Below are positions 11,004-22,769 of a DNA stretch of 64,000 bases, piece after piece. Source of the stretch: Triglochin maritima (taxonomy: Eukaryota; Streptophyta; Magnoliopsida; Alismatales; Juncaginaceae). Within the stretch, counting starts at the first letter, position 1, and every line of letters begins with the position of its first letter. The notes beneath the pieces are model-generated. The model saw only the letters and a program-made list of their open reading frames with translations. It did no database searches and was not told where the DNA came from. The translations under genes were made by a program, and so were the position numbers. The DNA is taken from contig OY821787.1 in assembly GCA_963682175.1 (NCBI GenBank), forward strand, positions 12,750,501 to 12,814,500, given 5' to 3'.

Positions 11004-14000
11004 TCACATATGCTCATCTTCATCGTCGTCAGGTAAAATCGGTGTCAGGTGAGAGAATTTTACGCGAAGAGAAATCTTGCCCCTCAATAGATGTAGCTTT
11101 GCCCCCGAGACCATCCAACACCCTGGTGGGTCTTGTGGACCTCTGGCCATCTCAGTGGTGTCGATCAATCCAAGTAGTCTCGGATTCTGTACCGCTGCAG
11201 GTGGACCCCCGGGGTACACTGCCGAGTTGATGTTTACTTCTTCTTGACGTGGGGGTGGCTTCTGCATAGCTGTGCTAAAATGCGTGCTGATAAGGGTCGA
11301 GAGTAGACCAGATTTCTGGTCTAGCTTGGGGGATTGCTGCCAGTCTGACCTGACAAATATTGCATCACATACCCTTGAAAAGTGGAGACGAAGGAAAAGG
11401 ACTTTCTTGAATCCAATGTATCCCACATGTAGCTGAGCCCCAGTGACAATCGAGTTATCATCATCAGACTCGATTGGAGCAGTGCATACATGGGATAGGT
11501 GCCTCCATTTAATCGGCTCAAAGAATTTATAGTTATAATCTTCAGGCTGAATGCTAGTGATGTGATCATCTTCAAGCTTTAAAATCTGCGGTAGCGATGA
11601 AAGGTGCTGGAGATGGATTGATAATCTGTTGCCCTTTTTCCCTTCCAAGTACAGCCTAAGACCAGTAACTGGTCTTTGACCCACGTCTACCTGCAAAACA
11701 GATTGTTCGCGAGACAAAATATTAAACCACTCTTCAATTTTAGGACAGGTGTATACCAAACTTAAAAGCTACAAACTAAAACACAATAAAAGTCAAAAGT
11801 GCTAATGGAAATGGTGGATATTCCTATATCATGAGAATGTAACAGAATGTGGATACTACAACTCTAAAATTGAAGGATCACTCTTTTGCATGCGTCAGCT
11901 CAATGTTGGCATCAAATACAAGAAACTTCCTCCAAATCTACAATCAAATAGGATGAAGCTGTACTGCATTGGATAATTGAGCAACTTAATTGGGTAATGG
12001 AGATAATACACAGTATCATTTTCTTCTTCTGATAATACATGAATGATGTAAAAGAAACACCCATATAACTTCTTCAAGCAAGAGCAATGATGCATTGAAG
12101 CAGCGGTATATGATAAAAAACAGAACGAAAATGACAAAACAAAATAAAAGGACCAATTTCCAAAAGGTTGAAGCATATAAAAAATGTGAACAGTATCAAC
12201 CATCAAAATAACAATGGATCTGCTGTCATAACCGTATACATTTTTAGGATATGGACTTGTTTTCATCATTAAGATGGAAACAACTGTTGAATTTCAACTT
12301 GCTGCATTCCGGATATGGATATCAACCAAATAACTTCATTACGTAAAAATATGGACATGGGTAGTCTTACATGTGGACATGGGTTATATGTTTTTTTCTT
12401 CTATGGTGAATACTAGTTCTGGACACCTTGCAGTTTTTTCACTTGAGCTTTTAGAACAGCAAATCAAACAATCTCCCTGAAATAATTATTTCCATTATAT
12501 AACTATAAATGGCTGGATGTATTACATAAATTACGTATTGTTTTGAATTTTCAAGAACTAAATCAAAATGCCAATTTGAACTGTTCGCATTTCTAGTTAT
12601 TTTGAAATGGTAGATGGTAAAATGTGATTAGTAATGTTGAATAACTTTCATGATATAAACTATATTTGGTACATTAAGCCTTGGAATTATTTTTTATCCT
12701 AAAACTTGATTGAACAGTGGCACATTCACACCTGTTTGCACCAAATTTGTTTTTGGTCCATCTCCATCTTTGACTGGTATGATCCTATCCCAATTTTAGA
12801 ACATGGATATTCCATTTTGTTACCTAAGTAAATATAGATAATTGGATATGCAAATGTGTTGCACCCATAAGTTTCAACACGTATTAGAGGCTTGTTACTA
12901 AGAAGAAAAAAAAAATTATTGATATTGTTTCGCTCGAACTTGAACCTCAAAAGGATTCGGATTATGGAACTCAAACACAAATCTAACGAATAATCAAGTT
13001 ATTCAACACAAATTGTGGAACAAAATATATGACAAAATATAACATAATATGCTTTACCAGACTTGTGTTGACAAGAAGTTTGGGACCCATGAAATTGAAC
13101 GGCAAAGATGTGCTGCCTCGTGATTTTCTCTGGGGACCAAGGGGAAGGTCACTAAATATGGGTGCCCATTGTCTTGGCAATTGAAACTCCAAAAATTGAT
13201 GAAGTTCTTCAATTCGTGGCTTGTCTGCATTACAGACATAATCAGCTCAAATGACCGAAAGCTCAGTGGAATGATACATCATTTTAGAATCCCATAGTGG
13301 CAGATACAAAAAATTGACCGCAGATATAGAAAGTCTAAACAAAATTAATCAGGTACAAGTCCTGATATTTTCATTTGTATAGAAGTTTCCCAAAAGTCCT
13401 CACGTAGCAACCATGTGCTCATTAAAATTACTAGTGTTTGGTGACAACTGACAAACGTCTTATACCTACAATAACCATGTTTTTAGATTTTATTTATACA
13501 TAAGAAATCATTAACTCAAGATCTGAAGATAATAATATTAGGATACTGGAGGTAGCAGTAATACAATACTAATTATTCCTACAAATTCCTGAAAGATACT
13601 TACACCGCAGGTATAGATTGATGGCATGACTCAAAAATCCACTTCCAGGAACACCACTTAATAGAGATGTAATTGGGACAAAAGACATAGAGATAACATC
13701 AGGCTGAAACTGAACGGTTTGTAACCATGCAGAGTGTGAGAGGGTGCTATCATCTCTGCCTCCTCTCCGTTTGAAAATTCGCATTATATCCTGGAAAGGT
13801 AAAATAATTCATTACTATAGAAAATGTGAGGTAGTGTTACTAAATTATACAATATATGCATAAAAGTAGCCAATTGTTTTTTGTATATTAGTACCTCTTT
13901 GCTGGAGTATGTGCTTGATGGGCTAGCATCTGCAAACCTTAACCGCTGATCCCTGTTATTAAACTGCAATGAACAATATTAGGATATAAATTAAGAGAAC

Positions 14001-17000
14001 TCATTATTTGCATCATATAATACTACAATACCTACTCATCCTGTATTTTTAAATACAACAGGAAACATTCACAAGGGGAACAATATCCATGGGTACCATT
14101 CTTTTCCCAATAAAAGACGGGTATATCAGGCATATACTGGAATGCTTAATACTCATACCATGAATTATGATGAACTAATTAGATAGAGCAGCCGTAATTC
14201 TGTGAAGTCAAATGATCCATGTTATGTAAGACCATCTCATGATATTAAACTATTATGCTCACATCCACAAAAGCTTACAACATGGAGAATAACTAAGAAA
14301 ACACAACAAAGCTACCTTGTCCACTCCGTGAGACTCAATATACATTTCATTAGCATCTAGAAATCTCTTGTCTGCTAAGTCCTTCAACCTTTTCTGAAAT
14401 TCAGCTGGTTGGAGAGATGAAGAATATTGTTGTCTCATATATATCACATCTTTCCCACCCATCTTTAATCCTACTATAACATGGGTGCCAAATTTATCTA
14501 TAAACCTGCAAGTAGGGAATTAGTGTTTTTATTGGCAAGAAGTTTTTTTATGTCAAAAACTCAAGGAATAGTTTAAATTGATACAATATGAATGGAAATG
14601 ACGTGACACTCCAAAAACCAAGCCTATAAAACATGCAAATTCTAAGACCATGCATTGGGTCTTGGATACAAAAGAAATCAGAACCTAAAAACTAGTTTGG
14701 ACCCCATCGCTTAGTAGAATAAGAAATGAAATAATAGAAACCACAAAAGGAAACACTGTCCACAAAAAGATAACACCTAATCCGCCCGGTCAAAGTAAAA
14801 TCTAGTAAATGAGGCACGAAACAAAACCTCGTAAGTTATAATAAACCAACATGCATTTAGATGTGCTTGCAAGTGATGATCTTCAACACAAGTAATGTGT
14901 GGAATAAGATTAGCTTATTCAAACTGAGATATAAGTAATCAATGTTCAAACTGATATACAAGCTGGGAAGCACGGATACTTCAAAACACCTTCCGTACCC
15001 GTACTGTACTTGCATCGGATACCGATATGCGTCAGATACGCATGGATACGTGTCCGATAAGTCACGTGGTGTATCCAGGGTAGTATGTGAAATTCAAATT
15101 ATCGGATACGCCCGGATACTTCACGGACACGCATATTCTGTGATGGACAGCTGGTTGTGTAGTATTTTAAATGTTTAAGGATTTTTCTTTAAATATTTAA
15201 GGGCCTTTTGGTTGATGATCCAGATATGGAAGTTCTTTTTGCTAATGACAATGTTTCACTTGAAGAAGATCTCTTGGATGTCGAACATTGATGGAGAAAT
15301 ACGTACGTGTCACATTTATCTTGTATTAGTGACGACATTGTTTACTTATATCAATGAATTATGAATGTTTTGTTTGGAATAACAATTGCTAATTTGGTAA
15401 TATTTGTGCATTTTAACTATAGGAACTAAGTTATAAAATTTTAAATGTATTAATTATATTTTAATTAATATTTCAATCGCTATATTTGTATCCTACTTTT
15501 TTAAAAAGTGTGGTATCCCCATGTCCGTGTCGTGTCGTATCTGTGTTTCCTAGTATATAAGTAATCCAAGGTGTACAATTTTATTGATGAGATTATGTAC
15601 ATAATTGAGTTGACCCAACCCTTATCGATGCATTAGAATCTCCTATCTTACAGATTGACAAAATACATTTGAAATTGTATGTTTCAATAAATATTGATAG
15701 TTTCCATTCACAAGAAATATGTTTGTTAGACAAGAATAGACTATGTAGATGATTAAAGTCCATTGAAAAAACTAAATACATAAATAGTGTGACTTATTTT
15801 CATCACAATATAGAAAAACATTTCAAATGTTTTGCAATAGATCCACTTGCCATCCATTTCACTAATCATAAATCAAGTTAAGTGCCTTGTTGGATTATAA
15901 TTCCTTCCATTTTCAACTTCATATTCATTTGGAGAGGGATAGTTTTGAACTTTTAAGTTAAAAGTTTGAATAGGTGTAGGTAAAAATAAACAAATTCAAA
16001 AGTTCCCCAAATTCAATGGAAATTGACAAAAATGATTGCTTCCGGCTCAAATTCCCATATTGCGACCACTCACCAACTATTCAAAATGTTGGCTGGAATG
16101 TAGGATTGCTCAAAATCTGAAGCACTATCATCATTAGAAATTTTGAAAATTCTACTAGTTGAGTTGAACCAGGGAAATTTTGGCAATGTGAGACAATTTC
16201 TACTTTTTTGGCACCAATGTGAAGCAATAGGTTGACCAAGAGCCATTTGAAAAGGAGACTTGAAAAATAAAAAAAACCTAACAGTTACTAATAACAATGG
16301 AGGAGTAGTTGAATGTATGAAGAAGAATGTAGTGTACATCAAATTTGTGCAGCTCATAACAGTATACATACAAGGGAATAGATGTAATAACACTTCTACT
16401 GAATAATCATTTTTCGTATCTTAACATTCTAATTGTTCTACTTTTTATATATTAATGTTTTTGTTTTTGTTTTTGTTTTTGTTTTTGTTTTTGTTTTAGG
16501 GAAAAACATCAAACTTGTACAAAATTAACATCTCTAGTCATGTGTTGATGTCGTAAAATATTTTACATGTATCTTATATTTCTGTTCATGTGTTCTAGGC
16601 TCATAGCAACTGCCGTCTCAACTAATTTTGTAAATTTAAATGGTAATATTAAAGCATGCCCTTATTGTGTCTACATAACCACTAAAATATATATGATCTT
16701 CACACATGAATGTAAACAAGTTGCTCATTTGAGATTTAAAAGCCCAGTAGAAAAAAGAAAGGGAAAGAGCAAGAGAACTACTTAGTGAACGACAGAATGA
16801 GGCCCACAAACTCTAGTTTATGTGGGAGAGCATCATTGGTCCCGAATAACACAAGTATCATCAATATTCATTGTCCAAATAGAGTATAAAGTAGAAAAAG
16901 AATACTTAATGCTTATTTTTTTTCTTAATTTCTTTAGAGAAGTACTGTTATTTACTAATTAGGGTGGTGTTTGCAAATCAATAAGCAATTACAACGAAAA

Positions 17001-18921
17001 ATCACCTTAACGATCATCTATTGGCCAACACATCAATATAATGTGCTATGTTATTTCATATACTGGGGAAATCTGTATTTAGAAAGCTTTCAAGGCTTCA
17101 CTACATGCATATTTAAACTGTTATAGTTCAACATAATCATATCCAATTGTGAGAGTTTAGGAAATCAATATTTGATCAAAAGAAGTAATTAATTAGCATA
17201 GTAATTAATAATTTTCTGTCAAGTAGCATAAAAATAATGTTACCTTGCTAATGCAGCGGGATCCCAAGAAGATGGGACAGCTTCTTTAACATGCTCACGA
17301 AGCACAATCTGGGACTTTGACATTGCTACAGTATAAAGCGTAATGAACCAACCATCAAATGCAAGAGATTTGGTGACTGATGCATCTTTTTGCCAGTTAC
17401 CAGAGAATTCAAACATGTGGTTGAATAGGCCACAGGGGATTTTCCCAGAAACTGATAACTCCTGATTGAATTGTTCTGCCATCTTCATAAGAAACCATCA
17501 TTAATGTAACAGGTGCAGGGATAATAAGCTACAGAAGTAACATTATTCCATCTTGCATCACCCAACCAAGCCAAAAGTACAACCAAACATATTCACTAAC
17601 ACAAAAATGTACTGTCAACCAAGCCAAAAACACACAACTTTCCAATTAGGAAATTCAAGAGTTTACTAGTTCGTAGTATTAAAGAAACCACAGTGATAGA
17701 TGACTGACATTAGTCAATATGGGAATAGAAAATTGATTTCTGAAAGCACTGACAGTCATGGGCCAGGCAAATTGAATAACTAGGCTCTTTGCCTCTTTTA
17801 TTTGTCCTGAGTTTCCAATTTTTCCATACGACCACGACTAGAATCCGATCACTGCCTTCTGTTTTATTCTTAATAGGGATACCTAGTGCCGAGTGGCCGA
17901 CACATGACTTTTCATAATTGGGGCCCAAAATGCAAACAACAGGAGCTGAAATGTGTATAAGATGCACTAGTCCCATTGAGAAATGATGAACTATGTTTCG
18001 TCCTATGACATTTGACAACATTCACAATGATATTCATCCAAAGTTTTAGGCTGGTTTCTCAAAGTTAACACTTCCCTATTAGCAACTAAAAATTACTCTT
18101 TTTTCATTTGATTGTAGATAAGTTGTAGAAGAATCCTTTCCAAAAGCAGTGGTAGTTAAGATGAGTTCTTATAACTCCATGCTATACTGGGAAAAACTAG
18201 TATTACATTATCAATAACAAAAGCTAGCTTCCAAAAGTTAAATTGTATCAGGTTTGTTTAAGGAAATAAATGCAGAGCTATTTAAGTTTGTCAATGACGT
18301 CTGTTTACCACTTAACACACATCAATGCTTGACATGTACATTGTGCCAAAATTTTAAATTATGGGACTGAAAAGGAATATATCTGAATGTCAAATATAAA
18401 AAAATCAGTGTAAATGTACCTTTTTATTTCATTTTAGTTAGCACTACATGTCTTAGCTGAAAATCAACATTTATCTGAATGTCAAATAAAGAATTTCAAT
18501 GAGTAAGAGAAAATCTGGAGAAGCTATATGGGTTAAGAACTGGAACTGAATAAGCATCCAGCAACAAAATATGATCTGACGGGAATTTTTCAAACAACGA
18601 TTTAGCATTTCATAGAACAGTGTAAACATGGTTACATCCATCTCAATTTTAACAATAAGAGCGTTGTACCTGCTGAAAAGAAAGAACATCGGAAGTAAAC
18701 CGCATCCGCTCCCCTTTATCAACCTTTATGAACTTAGGAACATTACTAACTGATGCACTACCAGGAACAACAACAGTCTCACCGACACCTTGTCCAAGGT
18801 CAATCAGACAGGAGTCGCGCTTGCAGAACTTCAGCCGTATATCATTGGAGAGATCATATCCCAAACCAATTGATCTTATCGCGATTTCAGCAGCTGCTTG
18901 TGGCGGAACCTTAAGCGCCAT
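11004..18921 (-). CDS. MACPF domain-containing protein (CAD1/NSL1 family), seven exons
   Basis: Exons on the minus strand: 18670-18921, 17244-17482, 14316-14505, 13895-13963, 13604-13790, 13058-13224, 11004-11690. All junctions are GT-AG and in phase, giving 596 residues, close to the roughly 600 of plant homologues. The start MALKVPPQAAAEIAIRSIG is the typical amino end. The MACPF signature FGTHVIVGLKMGG is at residues 169-181. The stretches RYKPRIEELHQFLEFQLPRQ and RPVTGLRLYLEG are family hallmarks, and the acidic tail DDDEDEHM ends the protein. Arabidopsis relatives restrain salicylic-acid-dependent cell death. They lack signal peptides, as here. It resembles the At4g24290/NSL1 branch more than a pore-forming animal perforin. 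Part of exon 3 (about residues 212-227) is shorter than in close relatives, so the exon 3/4 region deserves transcript support. Confidence 0.95.
11691..13057 (-). other. Intron 6 of the MACPF gene
   Basis: A 1367-base AT-rich intron between in-phase exons, with no coding potential and no recognised repeat. The small open frames inside it do not resemble any protein. Confidence 0.6.
14964..15551. mobile_element. Non-autonomous hAT-like or similar element in MACPF intron 2
   Basis: The left end GGGAAGCACGGATAC and the reverse complement of the right end AGGAAACACAGATAC form imperfect inverted termini. Between them is GGATACG/CGTGTCC-rich sequence of a type widespread in plant genomes. A short frame at 15213-15291 (DPDMEVLFANDN and onward) could be the relic of a transposase carboxyl end. 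The 12-mer ATATAAGTAATC occurs just outside both ends (about 14930 and 15554), which might mark a duplication. Confidence 0.5.
16457..16497. repeat. (GTTTTT)n microsatellite
   Basis: Six to seven perfect units of GTTTTT in the MACPF intron. Confidence 0.95.
17483..18669 (-). other. Intron 1 of the MACPF gene
   Basis: 1187 bases, AT-rich, no coding potential. It joins the CAG-ending exon 1 to an exon that starts at the second Met codon of the ATGAAGATG string at 17482-17488. Confidence 0.6.
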
Positions 18922-19620
18922 AGTTAAGCCACCACCCGACTAATCACCCCCAAGTATTCTCCTCACCCTTTCCAAATGGCGTGAAGCGAAGAAACCCAAA
19001 ATCCGCCTCGCGAGACCCTCAATTTCGACAAAAAAGCTCTCTATTCCGAATCCCCAAAACCCCCAAAAATTCACTAAAGCAACACAAAATCAACTATGTA
19101 AGTAACCAAATTCCAGATTTCGACGGAAAAAGTCAGAACCTTTAAGATTCCACAGCTTCTGCAACCAACAAAAGTCCACAGTTTTATATATTATTATAAA
19201 GTCCAAAAAAGATCCAGGAAAGACGAGAAAAGAAGCAACTCAGCAAGCATGTGGATTCCAGCTAAAATCCACTGGAACCACCAAATCCTCAGCATCCCAA
19301 ACTTGCCCTGGAAACTAGAAATAAAAGGAGTATACCTTAGAAGTGAAGAATTTCTTTGTCGGAAACCCTAGTTTTTTTTTCTCTTCCGAAAACACGCTAA
19401 CAGTGGGGGGAGATCCCTTCTTTCTTAATTGGGCTGTGAATATCTCTCTAACACACACTTTTGGTTTTCGTTTTAGTTGTGTTTGGTTTTTGGGCATTAG
19501 TCTGGAATTGGGACAAAAGGTAACGTGGGGACTGGGAGTAGAGACATCTGCCTGCTGCCCTACAAAGTTGACTGGAAGGTCAAACATTTGTCACCGATAT
19601 TCTCATGGCGTAGACTAGAG
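18922..19620 (-). promoter_or_regulatory. 5' UTR and promoter region of the MACPF gene, with probable leader intron
   Basis: A donor-like AAG|GTATAC lies at about 19334, and a good acceptor (pyrimidines then TTGCAG) lies at about 19160 on the minus strand. Together they suggest a spliced leader of two exons before the ATG at 18921. No convincing TATA box is visible upstream. The leader intron is inference from splice consensus. Confidence 0.4.
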
Positions 19621-19954
19621 ATCAGAGAAATATTATTATGATGCTCACTAACTATAGGATTTTTTTTATATGATCAGATTTTCCAGCACCCCAATTTGTG
19701 AGGCGAGCTGTAATTCCAATCTAGAAATTACCGGTGGAAACATTACAAGTACAGTATGAATATAAGTATTTTCATATCTATATCTATTTTCGTTAATCAG
19801 ATACAAATACGGATCATCATGGATATAAAAAAAATCATATCCTTAAAAATAGATACGGACACAACCCAGATATTGAACATTCGGAAACGGAAAAATATAG
19901 ATAGTTCAGGATTGTTTTACAAAAATTCAAATAATAACAATATAGTTAAGGGTC
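19621..19954. repeat. Intergenic with a GATAT/ATCC-rich dispersed repeat relic
   Basis: About 19750-19905 is rich in ATATCTATATC, GGATATAAA and GATACGGACAC phrases. It resembles the block at 25925-26215 in style. Such sequence is common in plant dispersed repeats. No ends could be fixed. Confidence 0.3.
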
Positions 19955-20035
19955 CTTATACACGGGCGCGTGTCCCGGACGCGGCTGACGTGGTCAGTTG
20001 AGTCAGCAATCCAGTCAGCAGAGAAATTCATTTAA

Positions 20036-20200
20036 TAACATGTTGGTGTCACATGCAACCTTTAGTTTCCCAATGCAACATTACTTTCTCACTGCAACGT
20101 TTGGTTTCCCCATGCAACTTTTACTTTCTCACTGCAACGTTTGTTTTCCCATGCAACTTTTACTTTTCCCAACGCAACTTTTGGTTTCCCCAAACAACAA
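20036..20200 (+). repeat. Tandem array, ATGCAAC/TTTCCC units
   Basis: Five to six degenerate units of about 25-30 bases, each containing CAATGCAAC or CATGCAAC followed by TTT..GTTTCCC or CTTTCTCACTGCAACG. Confidence 0.8.
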
Positions 20201-20229
20201 CTTAAAAATGAAAAACATGTTCTTTTTTA

Positions 20230-20840
20230 ACATTTATGTCTATCCTTTTTAAGATTGCGGTTCACCTTTTTAAGTGTGAGTTGTACTTTTTTAAGTGTGA
20301 AGTTTTCCTTTTTAGTGTTTTTTGTTCCTTTTTAAGTTTGTGGTTCTCCTTTTTAACTGTGAGTTGTACCTTTTTAAGTGATGTATGTTCCTTTTTAAGA
20401 ATTGTTTGTTCATTTTTATGTTTGAGGTTCATCTTTTTAACTGTGAGTTGTACCTTTTTAAGTGTAGTCTTTTCCTTTTTAAGTGAGGCTTGTTCTTATT
20501 TATGTTTGAGGTTCTCCTTTTTAACTATGAGTTGTACATTTTTAAGTATAGTTTGTTCTTTTTTAAGTGAGTGTATTTTTTTAGTGTGATTTTTTCTTTT
20601 TAATTTTTGTTTCGTCCTTTTTAAGATATGTTGTTCCTTTTTAGGTACTACTTCATCCTTTTTAAGTTCCTGTTTTTCCTTTTTAAGTATTGCTTCATCC
20701 TTTTTAATTTTCTGTTGTTTCTTTTTAAGTTGATGTTTTTCCTTTTTAATTTTCTATTTTTCCTTTTTAATTTTATGTTGTTCTTTTTTAAGTTATGCTT
20801 GTTCCTTTTTAAGTTGTTGTTTTTCCTTTTTAACAAAACA
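20230..20840 (+). repeat. Tandem array of TTCCTTTTTAAGT units
   Basis: About two dozen units of 25-30 bases around the core CCTTTTTAAGT, with variable GTTGT or GTTC linkers. The array creates a long Phe/Leu-rich open frame in one strand and a Lys/Asn-rich one in the other. These are compositional, not genes. Confidence 0.9.
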
Positions 20841-21235
20841 AAAAACTTTAAATCAACCACAAAGAAACAAACTTTTCCTAAAAAACTCAACACAAAAAAA
20901 CCCAAATCAGCTACAAAGAACCACACTTCCAAAAAAAATAAAGATCAATCAATCATAAAACAAAACAAAAAACTTCAAATCAGCCACGAAAACCAAACTC
21001 CCCAAAAACCACCACACAGAAAACTCAAATCAGTTACAAAAAACCACATTCCTCCTCATCCGCAAAAACTCAACACAAAAAACTCAAATCAGCTACAAAA
21101 AACCACGTTTCCGAAAAACTCAAGATCAATCCATCACATAACAAAACTCCAAAACTTCAAATCGGTCACGAAAACCAAACTTTCCCCCAAAAACATCATA
21201 CAAAAAACTAAAATCAGTTACAAAAAATCACATTC
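20840..21235 (+). repeat. Tandem array of A/C-rich ~60-115-bp units
   Basis: Repeated phrases AACTCAACACAAAAAA, CAAATCAGCTACAAA and AACCACATTCC in the same order, about four times, with partial units. Confidence 0.8.
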
Positions 21236-21612
21236 CTCCTCCTCCTCGCCTCGAGAAAGACTCCAACGCCGACCATTTATTCCTCTTCCTCGCCGACCAA
21301 CTACATCGTGACGTCCTAACGAACGACGTCGACGTCCCAACCTCCTTAAGACTCACTCCCGCGTCATCTCCTCGGCATCCCTCTTACCGATCTCGTCTTC
21401 CATCGGGAGAAAATGATGGAGAATGAAAGGTTCGGGGGGATAATGGAAGATTTTGAAAATATATGTATGTTGGAAACCAAAGGTGACATAGTTCCGCGTG
21501 CGTGTGATGTGACACAAAATAAATAAATAATATGTGATTTAATAATCTTTGGTATTTGCAGACTGGATTGTCCACGTCAGACGACATCCCGGACGCACCG
21601 CGGTCATAAAAC

Positions 21613-21989
21613 ATTTCCGTGTAGTTAATGGTGTTATTAACGATATTAACGGAAAGTTAGCATAGTTACATGAATTTTGGGTCAAATGGCATTCAAGCAA
21701 ACAATGAGTTTACTTGTAGTATTCAAGAAAATATGTGTTTTCGAGTGACATTTTAGTAATTTTGATGTTTCGAGGTAACACGCAAGCAAAATGGCTCAAT
21801 AGATATATGTATCTATATAATATCATATAAAACAATATATTTATTATTCATTCGAGAAAATATAACATATTAAGAAATTGAATAACTTTCATAAATGTTA
21901 TAGCTAAATGTTTTAAAAATAAATTAAGTTTATCAATAATGGAGAAACTTAGAGAAAATTCGTTTGAAAAGGTTTTAGATTGGAGTTAC
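21613..21989. repeat. Intergenic, possible MITE-like remnant
   Basis: Contains GAGTGACATTTTAGTAATTTTGA and GGTAACACGCAAGCAAAA-type phrases. Similar wording (GAAGTGACACGTAAGCAAAA) recurs at about 50715-50735, so this is probably a dispersed repeat. No gene is seen. Confidence 0.35.
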
Positions 21990-22769
21990 TGTAACGTCCT
22001 CAAACAACGGAAAATTTAAATTTTAAACATACTATCGACTCGAGGACATTACGGCAAGACACAAGAATCCAGGTGCACCAACATATAATATATATATGTA
22101 AAAGAGTTTACAAAAGGGTGATTACATCAAAAGCTCATAAAAGGAAATATACATACGTAATCGCAACCACCTCAAAAGAAATGAAAACAGGATCCGGCCC
22201 CCGAGAGCTCTCATCTGCAGTCACCACCCTCCTACTGCCAAACCCGGCCTGAAAAACAAACATGAAACTATGTCCGAGTTTTCATAAGGAAACCTCGTAT
22301 GTCAAACTTTAACACATGAATGAAACCACTTAACAAATTGCAAATGGCATAAGCCCAACAACTGTAAAACACCACAATTGCCTCTTTCACCGGAGCCACG
22401 GTTTTGCCTCAATTGCCGGAGCCACGGCGACAACAACCACATGCCTCAATTCCCAGAGTCACGACGACAACAACCACATGCCTCATTCACCGGAGCCACG
22501 GCAACAACAAACACATCTGCTCCGTAGAGCCACAATCAATCGCTATTAGGCTGGCATGTCCGTATGTTGCCCCCAAAAGGGCCGATGAACCCGTTGCCCT
22601 CTAGCCGATCCAAACCAACATAAAATGTACAAAACTGTGCAGAAACGGTCGACCAAACAAGCCTACCAGTCGACCGGTTCCTCCCTGGAACGTACAGACG
22701 TTTGACCGTCTTAGCGACCGGTCGAACCACAAAACTAATAAAACGACCAAACAGTCGAACAAAAGGTCA

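Larger units (their letters stand above)
14506..17243 (-). other. Intron 2 of the MACPF gene (2.7 kb), with a nested repeat
   Basis: The largest intron of the gene. It contains the inverted-terminus element at 14964-15551 and a TTTTTG microsatellite. The remainder is AT-rich with nothing recognised. Confidence 0.7.
19955..21612. mobile_element. Non-coding inverted-terminus element built of tandem arrays
   Basis: The left end (CTTATACACGGGCGCGTGTC, then CCGGACGCGGCTGACGTGG) matches the reverse complement of the right end (TTTATGACCGCGGTGCGTCC, then GGGATGTCGTCTGACGTGG). Both end in the shared CTGACGTGG. The flanks TAGTTAAGG (left) and TAGTTAATG (right) look like a 9-base target duplication with one change, as in Mutator-like elements. 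The interior is three successive tandem arrays with no credible coding sequence. Confidence 0.65.

Noticed and set aside
20628..21311. A 227-codon frame beginning with Phe/Leu repeats, like a membrane protein
   Set aside because: It is the translation of the CCTTTTTAAGT and A/C-rich tandem arrays. The apparent membrane helices are repeat artefacts.
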